Shown piece by piece: positions 47,557 to 64,000 of a DNA stretch of 64,000 nt. Position 1 is the first letter of the stretch. Each line of letters starts with the position of its first letter. The position numbers were made by a program, and so were the translations under genes. Origin of the DNA: Spinacia oleracea (lineage: Eukaryota > Streptophyta > Magnoliopsida > Caryophyllales > Amaranthaceae); contig NC_079488.1 in the NCBI RefSeq assembly GCF_020520425.1, positions 7,169,747 through 7,233,746 on the forward strand, given 5' to 3'. The notes beneath the pieces were generated by a model, which worked only from the letters and a program-made list of their open reading frames with translations, was not told the origin of the DNA and did not search any database.

Positions 47557-48027
47557 CAGGGCCGTCTCTGGCAATTTGAAGGCCCTGTGCTAAATTCGAT
47601 ATTAGGCCCTATAAAATTTTAGAGGACAATTATTTAAGGTATAATGCATAATTACTATAGTATTAATATTGTTTTGTGTATTAAAAAATATAGAGCCAAA
47701 TTAATGTTATGATGTAATGTTTTATGTGGGTTGGTTTTAAGAAAATGAATTGAAAGGTTTGATAGAGATAAAAATGAGTGATTCTGTTCATCGTACCAAA
47801 AAAAAAAAGGAAAAATTACATGGGGCTGGAATCCAACTCGGGTGTCACATCCCAATACATACCTCCCTACCAACTAGGACAAGTGCATTTATTGTTTTAA
47901 TAAAGCAACTGAAAATATATCACATATAACATTATCGAGGTTCAACTAGCAAAATTTCTTTTGGGCCCCAAAAATTTGTGGCCCCAGCGCTGTAGGTCCC
48001 GGTTGGACCGCCCCAAAGCCAGGCCTA
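47557..48027. mobile_element. Non-autonomous hAT element
   Basis: 471 bp, ends CAGGGCCGTCTCTGG and (revcomp) TAGGCCTGGCTTTGG, 8-bp duplication CATTGCTC (47549-47556, 48028-48035). Related ends to the 29759-30558 element. It sits about 0.5 kb downstream of the CK1 stop codon. Confidence 0.87.
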
Positions 48028-48510
48028 CATTGCTCCAGCCCCTTGCAAAATCCACAACCTACCTCCCCCCAACAAACAAAAAAGAAGAGAGCAGATTCTA
48101 ACCCCAAGAGTGGAAAATGGAAGAGAGCAGTCAAAAAAAGAAGACAAATAGTAAAACCGAACAAATGTCCAGACACATGATATGTAAACCCCATTATGTA
48201 ATCTGCAATATGAAACATTAATAAAGTGTAACAGTTTTACAATCATGTACCACCGGCAAATCCCAGAAAGGGTACGAGTGAATCTGTCAGCAAATAGGCA
48301 CAGATGTACACACAAATAGAGAAGAGCCTGTATATAAGAAACGTTACCTCGCTTTCACAGCATAAGAGTGCTAACTGCTCTTCGCTTCCACTCTGGATGT
48401 GAATGGTTCCAACTCCGAGTCTGCAATACTTCCTTCAGCAATGCTCAGTCACTTAAAACTCCAAAAACTACAGGGATCCATCACTAGTGTAATCACACAA
48501 TTATATCAAT

Positions 48511-48516
48511 TTTATT
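48511..48516 (-). terminator. Possible CK1 polyadenylation signal
   Basis: AATAAA on the minus strand about 45 nt past the stop codon. Plant signals are loose, so a later site is possible. Confidence 0.3.
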
Positions 48517-48560
48517 ATCATCATTACATAAATGTGGTGTGAGGTGAGAGTTAATATTAT

Positions 48561-57999
<9,439 letters not shown>

Positions 58000-58192
58000 T
58001 AAAATTCAACGAACAAACCCTAATTCAAATTGGGGGAATATGGACGGAAGTTGAAGAATATTAAACGGAGGAGAATATAAAAGGGGAAGAAATTGAATTC
58101 AACGAAAATGGGAATTGAAATTGGGGAGATGACAAACCCTAAAATTGATGATGATAGAATGGAAAATGAGCATAGTAGTAGTATGTGATGAA

Positions 58193-58413
58193 CAATCAAT
58201 CAATCAATCAATCAAAGAGTGAGAGAGAAAAATGGTTAAGTAATAATAGTTGTATTACTTACTTAACTCGCTAAGTGTTTACATAAGATTTTATTACACA
58301 AAAGAACACTTTAGTGTCATACGGTTAACCACGGAATATAATTAGTTATGCATTGGAACTAATTAGTTATGCAATGGAACCAATTAGTTAAACAATGGAA
58401 CCAATTAGTTAAG
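58193..58413. repeat. CK1 upstream region: (AATC)n and a 21-bp minisatellite
   Basis: (AATC)n at 58193-58215 lies in the presumed 5' UTR. At 58340-58413 a 21-bp unit beginning AATTAGTTATGCAATGG is repeated 3.5 times (58340, 58361, 58382, 58403). Both sit within 0.4 kb upstream of the start codon. Confidence 0.88.
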
Positions 58414-58679
58414 CTGTTAAAGTAATCTTTTCGGTAAGACGGTCTTACACAAAAGTAGCCGGTTTGGGTTAGGGTTATGATTCGTGAAAGTTTTGGTGGA
58501 GGGAGGAATTAGGAAGGGGTGGGGTTAGCTTTGGATATATTGAGATGTTGTTCTATTCACCTGATCTGGTGTAATTTATCTAATTTTTGATTTGGTATGA
58601 TCGATTACTTTTTATGAGTGTTTTTAGTTTTTTCTGGTCTAATTTGATCTGATTTTTTCTGGTCTGATTTAATTAGTAA

Positions 58680-58744
58680 TTAGATTATGTCCCGTGCATG
58701 CACGATTATTCAAAAAGTATTATTTGACTATCTTTTAAATAAAA
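58680..58744 (-). mobile_element. 3' terminus of another Helitron
   Basis: On the minus strand: hairpin CGTGCATGCACG (58693-58704), AT-rich spacer, CTAA, then T. Fits the CTRR|T rule. The rest of this element is not identified; it is directly adjoined by the next Helitron. Confidence 0.5.
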
Positions 58745-59369
58745 CTAGATTTTAGCCCGTGCGATGCACGGTTTCTATTAAATTTTTAAGTTAAAATAAA
58801 ACTCCTATATATATATATCAACTGCTATATTTTATATATTAGATTAAATTGATTTTTTTTTTTATTTTGGATTGAATTTCATTTTAGATTTATTTTTTAA
58901 TTATTATAGTGTTTGATTTTGGATGAAATTGTATATAAGAAATATTAATAATTATTTAATAAAAATATTTACGTGGCATTCGACTTTTTAATTCAAAAAT
59001 AATTTTGAAGTCTTATTTTTCATTGGCCGAAACCATTAGATTTCCCACGTGGCGCTCTAATATTGGATTAATGTTTGATTTTAGATTGAATTTTATTTTA
59101 GATTAGTGTTTGATTTTGGATGAATTTTATTTTAGATTTATTTTTTAATTATTAGGGCGTTTGATTTTGGATGGAATTGTATATATTAGTAATTAATTAA
59201 TTAATTTAAATATCTACGTGGCACCTAATTAATTATCTACGTGGCACTCGATTTTTTTAATTCAAAAATAAATTAGAAATCTTATTTTTCATTGGCCGAA
59301 ACCATTAGTAATCCTAGGTGGCGCTCTAATAATTCAGCAAATATGCCTCCTTTATATATGTATATTAGA
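58745..59369 (-). mobile_element. Short Helitron H4 (625 bp), relative of H1
   Basis: Minus-strand 5' end TCTAATATACATATATAAAG preceded by A; 3' end hairpin CCGTGC-atc-GCACGG, then GCTAAAAT and CTAG followed by T. Contains an internal direct duplication of the TTATTTTTCATTGGCCGAAA block (about 58970-59062 and 59214-59320). Non-coding. This copy supplies the uninterrupted version of the H1 5' end. Confidence 0.8.
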
Positions 59370-59384
59370 TTAGGGATGTCAATG

Positions 59385-59620
59385 AGTCGATACCCTCGTG
59401 AACAAGCTCGGTCAAAGCTCGGTCAAAACTCGTTCATTAGTAAATAAACGAGCTTGAACAAAAAATTTAAGCTCGTTTTAATAATGATACCAGCTCGAAC
59501 AACCTGGTGTTCGGCTCGCTTAGGCTCCCGAGCAACTCGTTCATGTTCGTTTCCAAGCTCGTTCGTGTTCGTTTTTCGTTTAAAAGCTCGTTCAAGCTCG
59601 TTTATATTAAAATTTTAAAA
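59385..59620. repeat. AGCTCG/CGAGCT-rich repeat
   Basis: Many copies of AAGCTCGTTC, GCTCGGTCAAA and the inverse GAACGAGCT-like words between two Helitrons. Element class unknown. Confidence 0.6.
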
Positions 59621-59727
59621 ATATATATTTATAGTAAATATAATAAAGTATTAAGAAACAATATATTAATGATATTATTCATATAATTGTGTTAAAATTA
59701 AGGATAAGAAGTCAACTATATACTACT

Positions 59728-59880
59728 TCCTCCGTATTTATTTAAGGGATATACTTGTCTTTTCTGGCCGTATTTATTTAAGAGATACACTTGTCATTTT
59801 TAGTAACTTATCAACCCCACCATCTAATTAAATAATACATCTAATTTACTCTATGACCACCATTCTATTAACACAAATAA
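59728..59880. mobile_element. Truncated Stowaway-like MITE, left end only
   Basis: Starts TACTTCCTCCGTATTTATTT with an internal CGTATTTATTTAAG echo; the matching right terminus is not found, and Helitron H3 begins at 59881. Confidence 0.5.
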
Positions 59881-61872
59881 CTAGCTTTTGAGCCCGGTCA
59901 TAGAACGGGCCGGGCTAGTCACATTGTGGTTTATTTTGTTCATTTTCTCTTTGATGACAACAAAATACGTGATATTTTTGTGTATCAATTGGCGTTCGTA
60001 TCCTTATCCCTATTTGAATAAGAAAAAAAAGAAACATTACACTCAATTTGACATTTGTACTACAGAAGATAGAGGAAAAATCTTTTCTTTGGAGCTTAAA
60101 TTATTAAAAAAATTTGTGGTGAAGGAGGGTCAATCCCATAAAAGGAACCTAAATAATAAGCCTCTTTTACTTAGTTTCTTGATCAAGCTTCTTTGTAATT
60201 ACGTGACGGTTCGGTACTTTTATGCCTAATTATTTTTTAAAAAAAATCTAAATTATTTACGCACTCCTATATTTTTTGTTGTCATTACTATTGTCCTGAA
60301 CAACTATATAATCAGGTTTGGGAAGTAAAAAAATATGTCAAGTCAAGTGCCCAACCAACAGCAGTAAACCAATACCGAAGAGACTTAATAGTTGTTCTGA
60401 GTTTGAAATGCTCAATGGCAAAAGGAATGCAGATTTAAAACAACAATATGTCAGCAAGTATCTCAGTAAATGGATTTGCTACATAAGTCGTAACATCATC
60501 CCCAACAGCTCTACTATATGCCAAAACGTTGATAAAATATTGCGTGCATACCGTTTGGATCGGGTGCTTTACAAATTGCAAAGGTGCATTTAGTTGTAGA
60601 CTTATAGGGCCGAATATATCTCACCTTTGAAAATGTACGTTGAAGCTCAACATTAACTTCAGGGGAAATAACTTTTGTGACATGCTTTAGCACTTCCTGC
60701 AAATCATCATGGAACAATAGAGGTAAATAATTGCATATAAAATTTTGTTACAATATCCTCTAAATTATCCTCCCCTGTTTGCCAATCGCCATCACCATCA
60801 AACAACCCTTTAATATTATTCCAAGCCTTCCTTTGCGAGGTCTTGTGGTGAAATTAACTCGTGTCCAGATCTCTATATCTTGCACCTCATAAACTCTAGA
60901 GCATAGGTACCAATACACCTCATATTTTATTTTAAGTTCAAGTCTTTTAAAATGTCGCTAACGGGACAACCATTCCCGATATCGCACCAATATACACTTT
61001 TAAATTTTCCTTCTTGATTAGATGTAATAGCAAGAGTATACAATTTCTACAAACTCAATAAACAAAGAAGAGAAATGAGGTCATATTTTCCTGGGAACTT
61101 CACAAATCCAACACATCCAAGGACCTATATCCCAAATTAAATACTTTTAAAAAGTAAAAGTAAAAAAACACAGAGAGTAAATTATCCAGGAAAAAAAGGA
61201 AAAAGGAATTCACTATAAGATTCATAAAAGAAAAGATGAAGACACAATGTATTAGCAAAGTTGCCGAAATAATATCACAATTAGACATGCATTTGAATTT
61301 ATTCACCTTATAAAATACAGTAAGTGGTAGTAGGAATTCCCATTCTTCAACCAATTATTATTGCAGAAGTCGCCAAAATTGCTTAAACTTCAACCAATAT
61401 AAAAATCTCAAAATTGCAGAAATTACTTTTGTAAGAAATCGAGAATCGACGATTGATAATATAAAGAAGAAACCCTGATAATTGGTTGATGGAAGAATGA
61501 GTAACTGCTGAAATTATTAAAGAAGGTATTAAACTTTTTATGAGGAATTTAATTTGCAAACTAATAGAAGTTGAATGCAACGTTTAATGTGGCAATTTAA
61601 TACGTGCTTGGAAGTTGGAACGTTGAATTTAACTTTATGAAATTGGAGGAATTAAAGAAATTATGGAGTATGAATCAGTAATGAGAAGATGAAGCGGTAT
61701 TAGGGAAAACGGGGGAGATGAAAGTCTGCTAAGTTTTCATGTTTTTTTTAATAATTAAAGGGGATAGTATTTGAGTAAGACATGTGTCACTTGTGGAGTA
61801 CGTTGTGGTTATGTGTCAATTGTGGCGTTGTGGTTATAGTTTTTAAATATTAGCTAGGTATAGAGGTATAGA
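59881..61872 (-). mobile_element. Helitron H3 (1992 bp) carrying a LINE fragment
   Basis: Minus-strand 5' end TCTATACCTCTATACCTAGC preceded by A; 3' end with stem AGCCCGG/CCGGGCT (in 59891-59916), spacer CAAAAG and CTAG followed by T. Borders fit Helitron rules but there is no empty-site copy here to confirm them. No Rep/helicase. Confidence 0.6.
60450..60880 (-). pseudogene. LINE (L1-type) reverse transcriptase fragment
   Basis: Minus-strand pieces read as LINE RT: GLFDGDGDWQTGEDNLED, then FYMQLFTSIVP, and further on APDPNGMHAIFYQRF, which matches the KAPGPDGMPAxFYQKFW block of plant LINEs. Interrupted by stops and shifts; the catalytic YADD region is absent. Inside Helitron H3. Confidence 0.75.
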
Positions 61873-61889
61873 TTTCATAAACCCACCCC

Positions 61890-62280
61890 ACCTCCCACCT
61901 AAAGATGGTGGGCTTCATGCCGAGCCCACGGGTCGTGGTCCTAACTGGATCGGGCCCAATCAAGGCCCGCGTTGTATCGTGACGGGCCGAGTCGGGTTGG
62001 GCCGAAAAGTTCAAAACAAGGCCCAGGCCCGTCACAAGCCCACGGGCTTTCGTGTCGGTCCGGCCCGACCCGTCGTGCCTCAGGCTAATTTTACAAAATT
62101 TTACGTGCTTTGTCGTGTGGGGTGGAGTCGTGTCATGCCTTGTCGAGATTTTCCAAAAAATTAAGGCCGAGGACCGACCCACGACTTCGTGCCCGTGCCG
62201 GGCCGGGCTTTTTTCGTGCTCGGGTTGGGCCAGACTTTTTCGTGCAGGGTCAAGCTTCCGGCCGCCCGACCCACAACCAT
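61890..62280. repeat. GGCCCG/CGGGCC-rich repeat
   Basis: Dense GGCCCGACCC, CGGGCTTTTTTCGTGC and GGGCCGGGC words in otherwise AT-rich DNA, a common kind of dispersed plant repeat. Open frames here are compositional. Confidence 0.6.
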
Positions 62281-64000
62281 AATATATTTTAACGAATAGT
62301 TAATTATATTTAAATAGAATTTACGAATTTTAGAAATAAATATGTAATTAACAAATATTTATTTTTTATACGTTTTAAAGATTTCAACGATTTATGAAAT
62401 TAAAATAATTTTAGAACTTGATGTTGAAAAGAATTTGAATTACGAAAACACGTTCGAAATTGGAAAACAATCCTATTTGGTTTTGGATTCAAACATTAAA
62501 GCTCAATCCTAATCCTAGCCCAACTAAAATACCCAATCCCAAATAAATCCCTAAACCCAAAAGTTTACCCACACAACTAATTCTCCCTCCCCTCAAACCC
62601 ACAACTCACATACGTTATTTTCTTTTCTTCTCCTTTCTCTTTCACGGTACATCTCTGCTTCCTCTTTGCTTTACTTCCCTTGCACGTCGACATCACCAAC
62701 GACCACCACCAGTGCACGTCAGCCCAACCGTACCACAACCCTTGCTGCGCCACCCCTTGTCGCGCCTCACCGCCCATCCGCAACTAGCCATTCCCTTTCT
62801 CCTCCACGCTCGCATCACCTTCATCTCTTCTTCCTATCTCGCCACCACCACCGCGCATACAACCACCACCCAGCGCAGCCACCTGCGCCTCCAGCCCCGT
62901 CGCCCAGCCGACTACCACCCGCCTGCTGCCGCACCGCCACTGCCGTCGGCCCCACCTCCTTCTTTTTCTTTTTGGTTATTTCTCAACCTTCAATTTATTT
63001 AAATTGTTATTTATGTTTTAATAAATTAATTAATATTTTCATGATTAGTATTATTAGTTTTGATGATGTATATTTAGAATTCATATTATATGATGATATT
63101 ATAAATTAGTTTATTTCACATGTGGTAATCATGTTTAAGTTAGGGTTTTAATTATGTTTTGTCAATTTAATTTATGTTGTCTAGAAGTATATTTATATAT
63201 TTTATGGTTTAAATATAGATTTCAAATTATATGTACTACATAATAAAGTTATTAATTTTCAGATTATATAATTTTGTCAAATGAGGATTTGAATTATTTA
63301 AAGAATGAATTTTAATGCTTTAATAGTTAGAAAATCATAGTATGATGTTTATGAATTATTAAAGTTATTGTTTTTATGATTTTAAGCATATTTATTATGG
63401 TTTGGTGAAGTTTTAAACTATTTTATATTGCTGGAATTTTTAAAAAAGGATGCTTTATTGAAGTTTATGATAATTGGTGATCATTAGTGTAGTAATCACT
63501 ATGCTAGGAGGTTTAGTAGCTAAGTGTTGTCACTAGGGAATGTTCTAATTATGTTTAGGAAGGGTTTGAAGCACCCTAATGTTGCTGAAAATTCAATGTG
63601 AGTTGATATGAATCTATATTGGTTGTTTTTAGGTGGAGAATTCTTTGTAGGCGACCTTTGAGGTTGTTATAGTAGCCTATCAATTTTTTTACACAAGGTA
63701 CGTACATACCTGTGTGCTTGGAGTTGTGTGTTATTATTGAAGTCATGTTGAATTTGTCGATGAACTTGATTATGTTGAAATTTACATGTTTAATATTGTG
63801 GAATGAACATGTTGAACATATATTTCGTTATGAGAATTATAACATGTTAGTATGGATGATTGATGCAAACATGTTGGTTGGGAACACTACATTATTTTAT
63901 ATACATTGATTCAGATCGATTGATCGTTGTTCCCTTTTAGTTTTTCACTACTTTATGAGGGCCGAGGACCTTTTTAGTAAGTTGAAACCTTATACGCATA
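62281..64000. other. Right-end region without recognised gene
   Basis: 62580-62960 is CT/CAC-rich with Pro/His/Thr-rich open frames that are probably compositional. 63000-64000 is AT-rich and could belong to a retrotransposon that continues outside the window; no LTR border or coding motif was found. Confidence 0.4.

Noticed and set aside
61979-62292. Small frames in the GGCCCG repeat
   Set aside because: Derived from a compositionally simple repeat read in several frames.
62666-63109. 147-codon Pro/His/Thr-rich frame
   Set aside because: Sits in a CAC/CCT-rich tract with competing frames; no recognisable domain and no splice context.

Overview
This window looks like nuclear DNA of a eudicot plant. 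It is AT-rich, has two intact genes with many short introns in typical plant intron positions, and is otherwise filled with plant transposable elements (Copia and Gypsy LTR retrotransposons, Helitrons, MULE, hAT, Stowaway and Harbinger-like MITEs, tRNA-derived SINEs, a LINE remnant). The species cannot be fixed from sequence alone. A Caryophyllales/Amaranthaceae genome such as spinach or a relative is a guess.

Layout. 1-15693 is a nested transposon stack. A Helitron (H1, cut by the left window edge) is interrupted 7 nt from its 5' terminus by a second Helitron (H2, 158-15686). H2 carries fragments of an Aurora-kinase gene and of a DUF676 serine-esterase gene, and was itself hit by a 985-bp MULE MITE (1460-2444), a SINE (336-441) and a young full-length Ty1/copia element (2940-13383, LTRs about 99.5% identical). 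15694-19386 is intergenic with a Stowaway MITE and two repeat tracts. 19387-30938 is the first real gene, diacylglycerol acyltransferase 1 (DGAT1, 16 exons, 527 aa, plus strand); its introns hold several retroposed SINE-like copies and a hAT-type element. 34482-34892 is a single-exon DUF3511 protein gene. 37485-42817 is a complete but coding-dead Ty3/gypsy element, probably a Reina-type chromovirus. 43-48 kb holds small DNA transposons and a 326-bp tandem duplication with perfect palindromes. 48561-57999 is the third gene, a casein kinase 1-like protein kinase (14 exons, 479 aa, minus strand). 58680-61872 is another Helitron cluster with a LINE fragment; 61890-64000 is repeat-rich DNA without a recognised gene.

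The genes are unrelated in function: DGAT1 makes storage triacylglycerol in the ER, CK1 is a Ser/Thr kinase, and DUF3511 proteins have no established role. I see no operon-like or gene-cluster logic and no new enzymatic or defence system. The most informative structure is the Helitron-in-Helitron insertion: its empty site can be read from a paralogous Helitron in the same window, and the inner element carries gene fragments. Exon boundaries were placed by eye from GT/AG sites and reading-frame continuity, and were checked only by exon-length arithmetic.
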